Positions 44,580 to 55,680 are shown, counted from the stretch's first letter. The stretch is 64,000 nucleotides of DNA from JAFALK01 sp036500605 (GCA_036500605.1 DASYBU010000005.1:186001-250000), one strand, 5' to 3'. Notes: a model not told the origin generated them from the letters alone. Translations and numbers: made by a program.

Positions 44580-46539
44580 GCGCAGGCGCGTAGATCAGCA
44601 ACTGGCGGCGGTGACCGCGCAAGGTGGTCGGTCCGAGGCTCGTGCAAGGCATATCCGCCTGCCGGGCGGTCTCGGGGCCGATCAGGAGGCTCACACCATG
44701 CGTGGTGCACAGCGCCTGCAGGCGCGCAGCGACGTTCACCGCGTCGCCCAGCACGGTGTAGGCGCGTCGCTCCTGTGAACCGAGATCGCCGACGATCACG
44801 GTGCCGGTGTTGATGCCGATGCGGATCTCGAGCCGCGGCCAGCCGCGCGCGGCGAAGTCCTCGTTGAGCAGGGTCAGCCGCGCGAGCATGGCCTGCGCGG
44901 CCAGCACGGCATGGCGCGCATGCAGCGGATCGTCTTGCGGCGCGCCCCAGAAGGCCATCACCGCGTCGCCGATGTATTTGTCGAGCGTGCCTTGGTGGGC
45001 GCCGATCACCTCGGTCATGGCGGAGAAATAGGCGTTCATCAATGCAGCCAGATCGGCCGGGGCCAAGGTCTCGGCAATGCTGGTGAAGCCGCGCACGTCG
45101 GCAAACATGACGCTGAGTTCGGCGGCGCGGCTTTCCAGCGTGTAGTGCTCGCGATCGGGCGCGCGGGCCATCGCCTGCACACGGCTGACGGGCACGTACT
45201 GGCCGAACAAGGTTTGCAGGCGTTGGCGCGCGGCGCGCTCCTGGAGCTGCATCAGCAGCAGGTGCAGGCTCCACAAGCTAACGGTCAAAACCAGCGGCGC
45301 GGTGAGCGGCCAGGCCTCGTGCCAGGCGCTCCAGGCCCAGAGGTTGTGGCCCGTCAGCGCGGCCAGCAGGGCCGCCGTCAGCGCCGTGCCCGGCAGCAGA
45401 TTCATGCGGGGCAAGGCGAGCAGCAGGATGGCGGCAATGCCGAGCAGGAGCAGGGCGGCAATGGCGGGCGCATCGTTACGCGCGTGATAGAGCTGGCCAT
45501 CGAGCAGGCCGCTCAGCACGCTGGCATGCGTGGCCACGCCGGCATAGGCGGCTTGCAGCGGCATCGAATGCTGGTCGAGCAGGCCGGCCGCGCTGGAACC
45601 CAGCAGCACGACCTTGCCGGCCAGCGCGGCGCGCAGACGAGCCGGTTCCGCGCGGGGATCGAGCAGCTCGGCGGCCGAGAGCGTCGCGTACTGGCCGCTG
45701 GGGCCTCGGTAGGGCACGAACACTTCGCCAAACGCGCCGGTCCGCATCAGGCGCGGACCGCGGGCGGTGTGCAGGCTCAGCCCTTGGAGCTGGCCGTTCA
45801 TCATCAGCGGTTCGGTGCCGGCGGTGCCCAGCAGTTGCTCGGCCAGCATCAGCGGCAAGGAGCCGTAGGCGGCATCGCCTTGCCGCGCGACCAGCAGGCT
45901 GCGGCGGACCAGTCCGTCAGCGTCGACGAGGGCGTTCAAGAAACCCGCTTGGCCCGCGGCCTCCTGCAAGACGGCCAGATTGCCACCGAAGCCCGGCCAG
46001 GCGGGCAAGGAGGCTGGCGCAGGCATCAGCGGTGGCGGTCGTGCGGCGCTCTGGCCTTCGCGATCGGACAGATAAAAACCCAGCACCACCGGATGCCGGC
46101 GCAGGGCGTTGGCCATTACGGCATCGTCGTCAAAGCGGGCGCGCAGCGTGGGCAGTTGCGCGAGCAGGCGGCTGTCCTTGCGAGCGAGGTCTTCGATGAG
46201 CGCGAGGCCGGCGCTGTCGTCGGGCTCGGCCATGATCAGGTCCATGCCCATCAGCAAGGCGCCTTCGTCAAAGGCCTTGTCGATCAGACCCGCGAGGCGG
46301 CGGCGCGGCCAGGGCCAGCGGCCTTGCTGGGCCAGCGCGCGATCGTCGATGTCGAGAATGACGATGCGCTCATCTCGGGTGGCGGGCGCGAACAGGCTCA
46401 GGCGCGCATCGTGGATCTGGCGATCGAGAGCGTTCAGCGGCGGCAGCTCCAGGCGGCCCGTCGCCTGGGCCAGCAGCAGCGCCAGCAAGACCAAGCCGAT
46501 CGAAACGTAAGCCGCCCTAGCGGAGCTTGATTTCGACAC
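44509..46539 (-). CDS. CHASE2-domain adenylate/guanylate cyclase (class III), membrane-bound
   Basis: 676-aa signalling enzyme. A first membrane helix (YVSIGLVLLALLLAQATG) is followed by a periplasmic CHASE2 sensor domain (about 35-330, with DERIVILDIDDRALAQQGRWPWPR, quoted as IVILDIDDRALAQQGRWPWP), three helices (about 345-425), then a class III cyclase domain with the metal aspartates in VMFADVRGFTS and YIGDAVMAFWG, and TVIVGDLGSQERRAYTVLGDAVNVA (quoted in part). The start is a GTG overlapping the OmpA gene by 23 bases. The product is probably cAMP. Last gene of a FecR-OmpA-cyclase operon. The acidic/proline-rich tail (PEPVPQEEDEEPPS) overlaps the DUF945 gene in antisense by 71 bases. Confidence 0.92.
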   Translation of the reverse strand: MSKSSSARAAYVSIGLVLLALLLAQATGRLELPPLNALDRQIHDARLSLFAPATRDERIVILDIDDRALAQQGRWPWPRRRLAGLIDKAFDEGALLMGMDLIMAEPDDSAGLALIEDLARKDSRLLAQLPTLRARFDDDAVMANALRRHPVVLGFYLSDREGQSAARPPPLMPAPASLPAWPGFGGNLAVLQEAAGQAGFLNALVDADGLVRRSLLVARQGDAAYGSLPLMLAEQLLGTAGTEPLMMNGQLQGLSLHTARGPRLMRTGAFGEVFVPYRGPSGQYATLSAAELLDPRAEPARLRAALAGKVVLLGSSAAGLLDQHSMPLQAAYAGVATHASVLSGLLDGQLYHARNDAPAIAALLLLGIAAILLLALPRMNLLPGTALTAALLAALTGHNLWAWSAWHEAWPLTAPLVLTVSLWSLHLLLMQLQERAARQRLQTLFGQYVPVSRVQAMARAPDREHYTLESRAAELSVMFADVRGFTSIAETLAPADLAALMNAYFSAMTEVIGAHQGTLDKYIGDAVMAFWGAPQDDPLHARHAVLAAQAMLARLTLLNEDFAARGWPRLEIRIGINTGTVIVGDLGSQERRAYTVLGDAVNVAARLQALCTTHGVSLLIGPETARQADMPCTSLGPTTLRGHRRQLLIYAPALTAESGPEPVPQEEDEEPPSACR

Positions 46540-47107
46540 GGCGGTTGCGCGGCTCGTCCACGCCGTTGGCCGTGGGCACCAGCGGCTCGCGCTTGCCGCG
46601 ACCCACCACGGTGATGCGCTCGCGCGGCACGCCGATCTGCTCGAGCTGCGCGGCCACCAGCCGGGCGCGTTCGAGCGAGAGCTTGTCGTTCGCTTCCATG
46701 CTGCCGACGAGATCGGTGTGGCCGATCACGACCAGTTCGCCAGCGGGTGCTTCGGTCAGCGCGCGGATCACCTCCGAGATCACGGGGGCCGAGGCCGGCG
46801 TGAGCTTGTTCGAGTTGCTGAGGAAGTTGATGGTGAAGCGGCGCGGCCGCGGCGGCTGCTCCTGCATCAGGCGGCTGTAGTAGCTGCGCACGCCTTCGGG
46901 ATCGCTGTATTTCAGCTGCGTGCCCGAATCACGGACGACCGCCTCGGCGTAGGGTTCGCTCAGCATGACGGGCGCCGCGCCCTGTTGATCCAGTCTTTGC
47001 ACGATCACTGCGCTGGGCCGGCCGTCGGCCTGGGGCAGCAGGATCACGCGCTCGGCAGTGCTGCAGCCGGCGAGCAGGCATGCCGCCACCAGCCCGGCAC
47101 CTCTCAT
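46517..47107 (-). CDS. OmpA-domain lipoprotein
   Basis: 196-aa lipoprotein: signal peptide with lipobox LLAGC (Cys at residue 15). The C-terminal half is an OmpA-like peptidoglycan-binding domain with INFLSNSNKLTPAS, VVIGHTDLVGSMEANDKLSLERA (quoted as VVIGHTDLVG), and VPTANGVDEPRNRRVEI, including the Asp and Arg that hold diaminopimelate. The 60 residues between are a linker of unknown role. It overlaps FecR by 4 bases and the cyclase by 23 bases. Likely role: fixes a sensing complex between outer membrane and cell wall (inference from domains). Confidence 0.9.
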   Translation of the reverse strand: MRGAGLVAACLLAGCSTAERVILLPQADGRPSAVIVQRLDQQGAAPVMLSEPYAEAVVRDSGTQLKYSDPEGVRSYYSRLMQEQPPRPRRFTINFLSNSNKLTPASAPVISEVIRALTEAPAGELVVIGHTDLVGSMEANDKLSLERARLVAAQLEQIGVPRERITVVGRGKREPLVPTANGVDEPRNRRVEIKLR

Positions 47108-47568
47108 TCCTCGGTCCCCGGGACATCGAGAATGAACTCGGTGCCGCGCACGCCGAGCACGATGTTGCGGCCCTTGAACTGGACCTTTTCGGGCGATTTC
47201 TTGGCGATCAGGCCGCTGACCACCTGCAAGCTGCCATGCGGCAGATTGGCCTGGAGCTCGCCTTCCTGCGTGGTCGCGTTGAAGGCAAAACGGCTGAGCA
47301 CCAGGAGGCTGCCGGGGCCGGCGGTCAGCAGGGTGTCGTCGACCAGCGTGATGCCGGCATAGCCATCACGGCCGGTGCGGATGCGATCGCCCTGAAAGAG
47401 CGGGCTGCTGGGCTCGAGCGGTAGCGTCTTGCCGGCGCGTTCGACGCTGACCGTGCCGCTGAGGCGTTTGATGCGGCCGACCAGCTCCTGTGCCGACAAG
47501 GGCGCACAGAAAGAGAGAGAGGCGAGTGCGGCGAGCGTGAGGCAGAACGTCTGAAGAAGCTTGCGCAT
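47104..47568 (-). CDS. Exported FecR-domain protein
   Basis: 154-aa secreted protein. Signal peptide (LTLAALASLSFCAPLSAQ), then a FecR domain: VERAGKTLPLEPSSPLFQGDRIRTGRDGYAGITLVDDT (quoted as LFQGDRIRTGRDGYAGITLV) and VLGVRGTEFILDV. It has no membrane helix or anti-sigma domain, so it is not a classical FecR regulator but one of the stand-alone periplasmic FecR proteins. First gene of the operon with the OmpA lipoprotein and the CHASE2 cyclase. A 13-base palindrome at 47589-47601 lies 20 bases upstream. Confidence 0.88.
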   Translation of the reverse strand: MRKLLQTFCLTLAALASLSFCAPLSAQELVGRIKRLSGTVSVERAGKTLPLEPSSPLFQGDRIRTGRDGYAGITLVDDTLLTAGPGSLLVLSRFAFNATTQEGELQANLPHGSLQVVSGLIAKKSPEKVQFKGRNIVLGVRGTEFILDVPGTEE

Positions 47569-47588
47569 GATGGGGCCGGTGATGCTTG

Positions 47589-47601
47589 GGCTAGTCTAGC
47601 C
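47589..47601. promoter_or_regulatory. Palindrome upstream of the FecR operon
   Basis: GGCTAGTCTAGCC has exact 6-base arms around one base, 20 bases before the FecR start. On the minus strand it overlaps TAGACT, a plausible -10 element. Its role as operator is a guess from position. Confidence 0.3.
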
Positions 47602-47641
47602 AGCCGTCGCATCACGGCACCCCTTCAGAGCATGACGTGGA

Positions 47642-48889
47642 TCAGCCTTTGACCAGTCCTTCTTTCGCCAATCGCTTGGCCACCGCCGGCGCTTGCAGCC
47701 GACCCACGGCGGGCAGCGGTGCGCCCAGCAGCGGGCGCAGATAACGCATGAATTGCTCGGTGACGTGGTTGCCTTCCGCATTGATGAATTCGGGTTCCAT
47801 CACGCGCGTCTTGCCGGCCACGGCGGTCAGCGGCAGCAGCGCATAGGCGGCCTGGTAGTCGCCCACGCGCTTGATGGCGACCGAGCCATTCACATCGCCA
47901 TACGCGGCGAACTGCACGGCCTTCTCGCCGACGTCACGCGCCTCGCGCTGGTCGACATCCGACACGCAGCCGAGGAAGCTGCGTTGCAGATAGCCGAGCG
48001 TGTCGCCGCGCACGCGCTTGAGCCCGAGTTGCTGCTTGATCTGCTCGCACAGCAGATCGGCCAGCGCGCCCGAACCCGAGAGCTGCACATTGCCATGCGC
48101 ATCGCGCTCGACGGTCTTGGCCAGTTGCTCGGCGATCGAGGCGCCCGAGGCATCGTGGATGCCTTCGGAGACCGCGATCACGCAGCGGCCGAGGCGCGCC
48201 TGCGTGGCCTTCACATCGGCCAGGAAGCTCTGCATGTCGAACACGCGCTCGGGCAGGTAGAGCAGGTGCGGGCCGTCGTCCGCGAAGCTGCGCGCGCCGG
48301 CCGCGGCGGCGGTCAGGAAGCCGGCGTGCCGGCCCATCACCACGCCGAGGTAGACGCCGGGCAGCGCCGCGTTGTCGAGGCTCGCGCCGGCAAAGGCCTG
48401 CGCCACGAAGCGCGCGGCGGAGGGGAAGCCCGGCGTGTGGTCGTTCTCGACCAGATCGTTATCAATCGTCTTGGGGACGTGGATGCAACGGAGCTTGTAA
48501 TTCTCGCCCGCTGCATGTTCGGCCACGATGCGCACCGTGTCGGAGGAATCATTGCCGCCGATGTAGAAGAACTGCGTGATGCCGTGCGCCTTGACGACCT
48601 TGAAGATCTCGGCGCAGTAGGAGGCATCGGGCTTGTCGCGCGTGGAGCCCAGCGCGGAGGCCGGTGTGGCGGCGACACGTTGCAGGCTGGCCTGCGTCTC
48701 CTGGGACAGATCGACGAAATCCTCGTTGACGATGCCCCGCACGCCGTGCCGCGCGCCATAGACCGGACGCCCCGGCCACAAGCGCCGCGCCTCCTGCACA
48801 ACGCCGACCAGCGACTGGTTGATCACGGCGGTCGGTCCGCCGCCCTGGGCCACGAGAATCTTGTTTCCTTCGCTGTCCATCGTCACCAT
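47642..48889 (-). CDS. 6-phosphofructokinase, probably PPi-dependent
   Basis: 415-aa phosphofructokinase. The nucleotide/PPi region reads AQGGGPTAVINQSL at the start, YIGGNDSSDT (ATP enzymes have GGDGS), and VPKTIDNDL, where a lysine replaces the glycine of ATP-dependent enzymes; this Lys is the hallmark of PPi dependence. TPGFPSAAR and MGRHAGFLTAAAA bind fructose-6-phosphate. Such enzymes act reversibly and replace or complement ATP-PFK, often in bacteria that use the Entner-Doudoroff route. Two ATG codons (48889, 48880) are possible; AAGGAG lies close before the first. Monocistronic, divergent from the DUF883 gene. Confidence 0.9.
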   Translation of the reverse strand: MVTMDSEGNKILVAQGGGPTAVINQSLVGVVQEARRLWPGRPVYGARHGVRGIVNEDFVDLSQETQASLQRVAATPASALGSTRDKPDASYCAEIFKVVKAHGITQFFYIGGNDSSDTVRIVAEHAAGENYKLRCIHVPKTIDNDLVENDHTPGFPSAARFVAQAFAGASLDNAALPGVYLGVVMGRHAGFLTAAAAGARSFADDGPHLLYLPERVFDMQSFLADVKATQARLGRCVIAVSEGIHDASGASIAEQLAKTVERDAHGNVQLSGSGALADLLCEQIKQQLGLKRVRGDTLGYLQRSFLGCVSDVDQREARDVGEKAVQFAAYGDVNGSVAIKRVGDYQAAYALLPLTAVAGKTRVMEPEFINAEGNHVTEQFMRYLRPLLGAPLPAVGRLQAPAVAKRLAKEGLVKG

Positions 48890-49012
48890 GAGCTCCTTGC
48901 AGGATGGGGTGGGGCGATTGTGTCCGCACTGGCAGCAGGGTGCTAGTGGAACCGGGGTTTGTATGGGCGTAGGCTCGGCGATCCGATGACCTGAGTTTCA
49001 AGGAGTTTCACC

Positions 49013-49339
49013 ATGAGCCAATCAGCGAGCCCATCAGCGACCCAAAGCTCGAACGAACGTCTGGTCGACGATCTGAATGAAGTGGTGGGCGAGGCCGAAG
49101 CCCTGCTCAAGGCCACAGCCACCGCGACCGGCGCCGGATCACGCGAGCTGCGCGCCCGCGTGCAAGCCAGCCTCGACGCCGCGCGCCTGCGTCTGCAGCA
49201 TCTGCAAGAGGCGGCCGTGGACAAGGCCAAGGCCGCCGGCAAGGCCACTGATGTCTATGTGCATGAGAACCCGTGGCAGTCGATCGGCGTCGCTGCGGGT
49301 GTCGGGTTCCTGATCGGCCTGCTGATCAGCCGGCGTTGA
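49013..49339 (+). CDS. DUF883 (ElaB/YqjD/YgaM) family membrane-anchored protein
   Basis: 108-aa protein: long charged helix (residues 15-80, LNEVVGEAEALLKATATATG onwards) and a C-terminal membrane helix with the family ending ENPWQSIGVAAGVGFLIGLLISRR (quoted as NPWQSIGVAAGVGFLIGLL). E. coli YqjD and ElaB tether ribosomes to the inner membrane in stationary phase. AAGGAG lies 8 bases before the ATG. Two further genes of the same E. coli set (YqjE- and YqjK-like) lie at 51776 and 52186, on the same strand but separated by an opposite-strand signalling gene. Confidence 0.92.
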   Translation: MSQSASPSATQSSNERLVDDLNEVVGEAEALLKATATATGAGSRELRARVQASLDAARLRLQHLQEAAVDKAKAAGKATDVYVHENPWQSIGVAAGVGFLIGLLISRR

Positions 49340-49350
49340 TCAGGCTCCGA

Positions 49351-51579
49351 TCAGGCACCTCGGGGCTGGCCTTCGGCGAGCCAGCGCTCCAGGTGTTCCG
49401 CCTGCATCGGCCGGGCGAACAGATAACCCTGGCCTTCGTGGCAGCCCAGGCCGACCAGGTACTCGCGCTGTTCCTCGGTCTCGATGCCTTCGGCGATCAC
49501 GGTCAGGCCCAGGGCACGGCCGAGGTTGATCACCATCTGCGCGATGGTGGCGCCCGCGCTGGAGCTCTGCGCTTCACGCACGAAGGCGCGGTCGATCTTG
49601 AGCCGCTCGACTTCGAGCTGGCGCAGATGGCTCAGTGAAGAGAAGCCGGTGCCGAAATCGTCGATCGCCACCGTGGCGCCGCAGCGCTTGATGTCGGCCA
49701 GCAGGTGCATGACGAGCTCGGTGTCTTCCATCGCCATCGACTCGGTGATCTCGAGCTCGAGATAACGGCCGTCGATGCCGGTGTCGTGCAGCGCCTTGTT
49801 CAGCGTGCTGATGAAGTCGGGGTGGCGGAACTGCGCCAGCGAGATGTTCACGCACATGCGGAAATCGCCGAGGCCGCCGTCCATCATGCGCTTGAGCTGG
49901 AAGCAGGCGGTGCGCAACACGAACTCGCCGATATTGATGATCAGGCCGCTCTGCTCGGCCAGCGGAATGAATTGGTCCGGCGGCACGTACTTGCCGTCCT
50001 CGGTGCGCCAGCGCAGCAGCGCTTCGCAGCCGACCGCGCGGCCTGTCGCCAGGTCCATCTGCGGCTGGTAGACCACGAAGAGGCGGTTCTCCTCGAAGCC
50101 GGCACGCAAGCCCTTGAGCAGCTTGAAACGCTCGCGCGCATCGTTGCCCATCGCGGGTGAAAAATATTGCGAGGAGCCGCGGTGATGCTGCTTCGCGCGC
50201 TTGAGCGCGATCTGCGCATCGAGCAGCAGCTCCGAGCCGATGGCCATCGAGTCGACGAGTCGCACCAGGCCCGTGGTGGCCGAGAGCTGGAGCTTTTCGC
50301 CCGCCACGTCGAAGGGATCGGCGAACACCTCGCTGATGGTTTCGTCGCAGACGCGTTGGTCGGCTCCGAGCACGCCGAAAGCATCGGGCCCGACGCGCGC
50401 CATCGCGGCATCGCGGCCGAGGAACTTGTTCATCCGCACGACCACGGCCTGCAGCACCTGGTCGCCGAAGCGGTGGCCGAAGGCGTCGTTGATGTCCGAG
50501 AAATCGTCGATGTCGACCAGCGCCAGCGTGATGCCGGCCGGGTCCTTCAAGTTCTTGTCGAGCAGTTCGACAAAGCGGTTGCGGTTGGGCAACTGCAGCA
50601 ACTGGTCGTTGTAGGCCTGGTCGATCAGCTGGCCGTAGAGCACGACGTTCTCGAAACCGACCGAGACATGCGAGCAGAAGGCGCGCAGCAATTGCTCATC
50701 GAGCGGGCTCAAGGGGCGGCCGACGTCGACCATCGCGGCCAGCGCGCGGCCGTTGGCCAGGCCGAAGTAGAGGCAGGTGCCGTCGGTGTAGGAACTGGTG
50801 CGCTCGCTCAGGCAGCGTTGCAGGCGCGCACGCACCGATTCGATCTTGATCGAGGCCAGCGGCTCATCGATCAGGCTGCTGTACTGGCCGACCGCCGCGA
50901 CCACGCGGGCCACATCCGATTCGCCGCCCACCTGCGCGCACACCAGACCCTCGGGCAGCACGCCGAGCAAGGCGCAAAGCTGGGTGACCACACCTTCGGC
51001 GTAGCGTTGCAGGCCGCGGACTTTGGAGAGGCCGGTGCCGGCCTCCACGATCATTTCCAGGCCGCGGCTGTTGGCTTCGAGCGCGCAGAGCTGGCGGTAG
51101 GAGCGCACGGCCGCGGTCAACACCGTGTAGAGCCGCGTGCGGGTCAACTCCGACTTGGTCTTGTAGTCGTTGATGTCATAGGCCTGCACCGTCTCGATCT
51201 CGGGGGCATAGCCGGGCTGGCCGGTGCGCAGCACGATGCGGATCGAGCGTTGCTCGAGCTCTTCGCGGATGAAGTGGACGAGGCGCAGGCCGGCGTCGTC
51301 GGATTCCATGACCACGTCGAGCAGTGCAACGGCGAGGTCCTTTTCGGTCGCCAGCAGCTCGCGCGCTTCCTGGGCGGAACTCGCGTGCAGGAACTGCATC
51401 GGGATGCCTTCGATGCGCAGCCCTTGCATGGCGAGCTCGGTCGCCTTGTGAACATCGGCATCGTCATCGACCACCAGGATTCGCCACGGGCGAACGTGGG
51501 CATCGACCGGCGTGTCCACGATCTCGGTGTCGTCAAGAAACTCGAGCTCGTCGTCGTCCTGGCGCGTGTTAGCTACCAT
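49351..51579 (-). CDS. Response regulator with DUF3369, degenerate GGDEF and EAL domain (c-di-GMP phosphodiesterase)
   Basis: 742-aa signalling protein. Receiver domain (about 32-155, ILVVDDDADVH; phospho-Asp in VALLDVVMES), DUF3369 (about 170-320), a GGDEF-type domain (about 330-480) whose signature reads GPDAF instead of GGDEF, and an EAL domain (about 490-735) with EALLRW, the metal Asn in VNISLAQF, ITESMAME, DDFGTGFSSL, the lysine in LKIDRAFV and EGIET. The cyclase domain should be inactive and the phosphodiesterase active, so the output is lower c-di-GMP on phosphorylation by an unlinked kinase. The stop is 11 bases from the convergent DUF883 gene. Confidence 0.93.
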   Translation of the reverse strand: MVANTRQDDDELEFLDDTEIVDTPVDAHVRPWRILVVDDDADVHKATELAMQGLRIEGIPMQFLHASSAQEARELLATEKDLAVALLDVVMESDDAGLRLVHFIREELEQRSIRIVLRTGQPGYAPEIETVQAYDINDYKTKSELTRTRLYTVLTAAVRSYRQLCALEANSRGLEMIVEAGTGLSKVRGLQRYAEGVVTQLCALLGVLPEGLVCAQVGGESDVARVVAAVGQYSSLIDEPLASIKIESVRARLQRCLSERTSSYTDGTCLYFGLANGRALAAMVDVGRPLSPLDEQLLRAFCSHVSVGFENVVLYGQLIDQAYNDQLLQLPNRNRFVELLDKNLKDPAGITLALVDIDDFSDINDAFGHRFGDQVLQAVVVRMNKFLGRDAAMARVGPDAFGVLGADQRVCDETISEVFADPFDVAGEKLQLSATTGLVRLVDSMAIGSELLLDAQIALKRAKQHHRGSSQYFSPAMGNDARERFKLLKGLRAGFEENRLFVVYQPQMDLATGRAVGCEALLRWRTEDGKYVPPDQFIPLAEQSGLIINIGEFVLRTACFQLKRMMDGGLGDFRMCVNISLAQFRHPDFISTLNKALHDTGIDGRYLELEITESMAMEDTELVMHLLADIKRCGATVAIDDFGTGFSSLSHLRQLEVERLKIDRAFVREAQSSSAGATIAQMVINLGRALGLTVIAEGIETEEQREYLVGLGCHEGQGYLFARPMQAEHLERWLAEGQPRGA

Positions 51580-51775
51580 GGTTCATCTGCGCTTCGGGTG
51601 ATTGATCAACAATACCAGCCATGTATTTCACTACATAACCCTGCAAGACGGCGGAGAAGGTACTGCTGCGGCCCCGTGCTTTTTGCCGCAGCTGCGGTTA
51701 TAGACGATTTAGGGCTCGCGGCAGCAAGTCGAGCGTTGACTAGTGCGCCGCGCAACGGCCTTTGGAGGTTTTTGC

Positions 51776-52186
51776 ATGACAAAGGACCGGATCCCGGACG
51801 ACGAAGTGTCGGCCCGATCCCACGCTTCCCAGGCAGGCCCCGGCCGGCTCGGCGCGCTGCGCCGCAGCAGCGCCGCACTGATCGAGATGCTGGAGCTGCG
51901 GCTGGAGCTGATCGCCAATGATCTGGAGCTCGAGAAGCTGCGGGCCGTCGCCATCCTCACGCGGCTGCTGGCGGCACTGGCGCTCGGCCTGGCCAGCCTG
52001 GCCTTGCTGCTCGGCGCGCTGCTGCTGGCCGTGCCGGAGGCTTACCGCTGGATGGCGGCGTCAGGGGCGGGGCTGGTCTGCGCGCTCGTGGCGTTCTGGC
52101 TTTGGCGGCGCGCGGTGGAGGTGGTCTCGGAAGGCGCTTTCGTCGCCACACGGGCCGAGTTCAGGCGTGATCGCGAGGGCTTGTGA
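51776..52186 (+). CDS. Phage-holin-family (YqjE-like) membrane protein
   Basis: 136-aa protein with a charged N-terminal amphipathic helix (ALIEMLELRLELIANDLELE) and two membrane helices (LLAALALGLASLALLLGALL; ASGAGLVCALVAFWLW). This pattern is the holin superfamily III/YqjE family (PF07332-like), usually coded with YqjD-type DUF883 proteins. GGAGG lies 7 bases before the ATG. The stop overlaps the next ATG (TGATG). Despite the family name there are no phage genes nearby; a stress or envelope role is more likely. Confidence 0.85.
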   Translation: MTKDRIPDDEVSARSHASQAGPGRLGALRRSSAALIEMLELRLELIANDLELEKLRAVAILTRLLAALALGLASLALLLGALLLAVPEAYRWMAASGAGLVCALVAFWLWRRAVEVVSEGAFVATRAEFRRDREGL

Positions 52187-52426
52187 TGTTCGGGCAAAGA
52201 ATCAACGAACTGCGCCAGCGCCAGCTGGAGATCCGCCTGCGCAATGCCGAGCTGCGGGCCGAACTGGGCGCCGCGACGAACGAGCTGACACGCCCCTTCG
52301 CCTGGCTGCAAGGCTGGGGCGGCCTCGTCGGCGCGGCCGGCATGCTGGCCGGCCTGCGCCGCTCCAAGGGCCTGCGGATGTTTGCCTGGGGCAAGCTGGC
52401 GCTGCGGATGGCGCGCCTGTGGTTCT

Positions 52427-54763
<2,337 letters not shown>

Positions 54764-54828
54764 GGTGTGTCTTGGGGGTAACCCGCTATTGTCCCAGGAA
54801 GTGCTTGATATTGCAGAGGAATTTCTGC

Positions 54829-55548
54829 TCAGTCGGGCTCGCAGCCTGTTTTGCCCTGCTGGCAAACGCCTTGCTGGCCCAGTCTGGCCAGCTCGTCCTG
54901 CGTCATCGGCGGCAGCAATTGCGTGCCCGTGGCGCGGCCCATGCTGGTCAAGGCGCCCTCCACGGCCTGCCGGCCCACCTTCATCAGATCGAAGGCCGTC
55001 GGGTCGGCGATCCAGTTGTGCAGCAGCCCGTCGACAAGGCTGACCAGCGCGATGGCGGCAACCTGTGTGTCCAGCGTGGCCGGCAACTGACCGTTGCGCA
55101 CCGCTTGATCAAAGGCGGCGCGGTTCTGATCGCGCCAGACGCGTCGCGCCTCGAGCTTGCGTTCCTTCAGCGCCGAGAGCTCGCCCGTGTATTCGACCTT
55201 CTGCATGGCGATCTCGAAGACGCGCCGCGTGCGCTCGTTGTGCATGGTGGTCCAGAACACGTTGACCAGGCGCCAACGGAGCTCGGTCAGCGTCACCGGC
55301 GAGACGGGCAGTTCGTTGTGCTTGCTAACGCCTTCTTCAAGCGGCATGGTGGCGCGCCGCATCATGGCGTCAAAGAGCTCACCCTTGTCCTTGAAGTGCC
55401 AGTAGACTGCCCCCCGGGTCAACCCTGCCTCCTGCGCGATCTGCTGCAAGGAGGTGTGCGAGACGCCCTGGTGATGGAAAAGCGTTTCCGCCGCGTCGAG
55501 CAACTTCTCGCGCGTCTCCTGGGCTTCCTGCTTTGTTTTCCGGACCAT
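54829..55548 (-). CDS. TetR family repressor of RND efflux (AcrR/TtgR-like)
   Basis: 239-aa TetR regulator. N-terminus VRKTKQEAQETREKLLDAAE and HTH block SLQQIAQEAGLTRGAVYWHFKDKGELFDAM (quoted in two parts: SLQQIAQEAGLTRG and AVYWHFKDKGELF) are nearly diagnostic for AcrR/TtgR/MexR-like drug-responsive repressors. It is divergent from an RND efflux operon, and the 132-base gap contains a 24-base site very like the E. coli AcrR operator. Ligands are expected to be hydrophobic drugs or aromatic compounds. The C-terminal tail (LGQQGVCQQGKTGCEPD) contains two Cys and is longer than in E. coli. Confidence 0.93.
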   Translation of the reverse strand: MVRKTKQEAQETREKLLDAAETLFHHQGVSHTSLQQIAQEAGLTRGAVYWHFKDKGELFDAMMRRATMPLEEGVSKHNELPVSPVTLTELRWRLVNVFWTTMHNERTRRVFEIAMQKVEYTGELSALKERKLEARRVWRDQNRAAFDQAVRNGQLPATLDTQVAAIALVSLVDGLLHNWIADPTAFDLMKVGRQAVEGALTSMGRATGTQLLPPMTQDELARLGQQGVCQQGKTGCEPD

Positions 55549-55568
55549 GAGACTATTTTAGAGGACAA

Positions 55569-55592
55569 GACATACGTGCGTGGATGTATGTT
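55569..55592. promoter_or_regulatory. AcrR-type operator between the repressor and the efflux operon
   Basis: A 24-base imperfect palindrome with outer arms ACATAC and GTATGT and a central GTG. By my alignment it matches the E. coli AcrR operator (as I recall it) at 18 of 24 positions with the same spacing. TATACT at 55593-55598, immediately after it, is a good -10 element for the efflux operon, so binding would block the promoter. Confidence 0.8.
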
Positions 55593-55680
55593 TATACTTA
55601 AGGCAATCCCTATGTCCCGATGGCGTCGCTTTCCTCAGCGACGCGACGCTTAACTTTTGCGCAAGAAGGCTCAGACAGCG

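Noticed and set aside
51776..52186. Holin-family match as sign of a prophage
   Set aside because: No integrase, terminase, capsid, tail or lysis genes nearby; the protein fits the chromosomal YqjE group beside DUF883.
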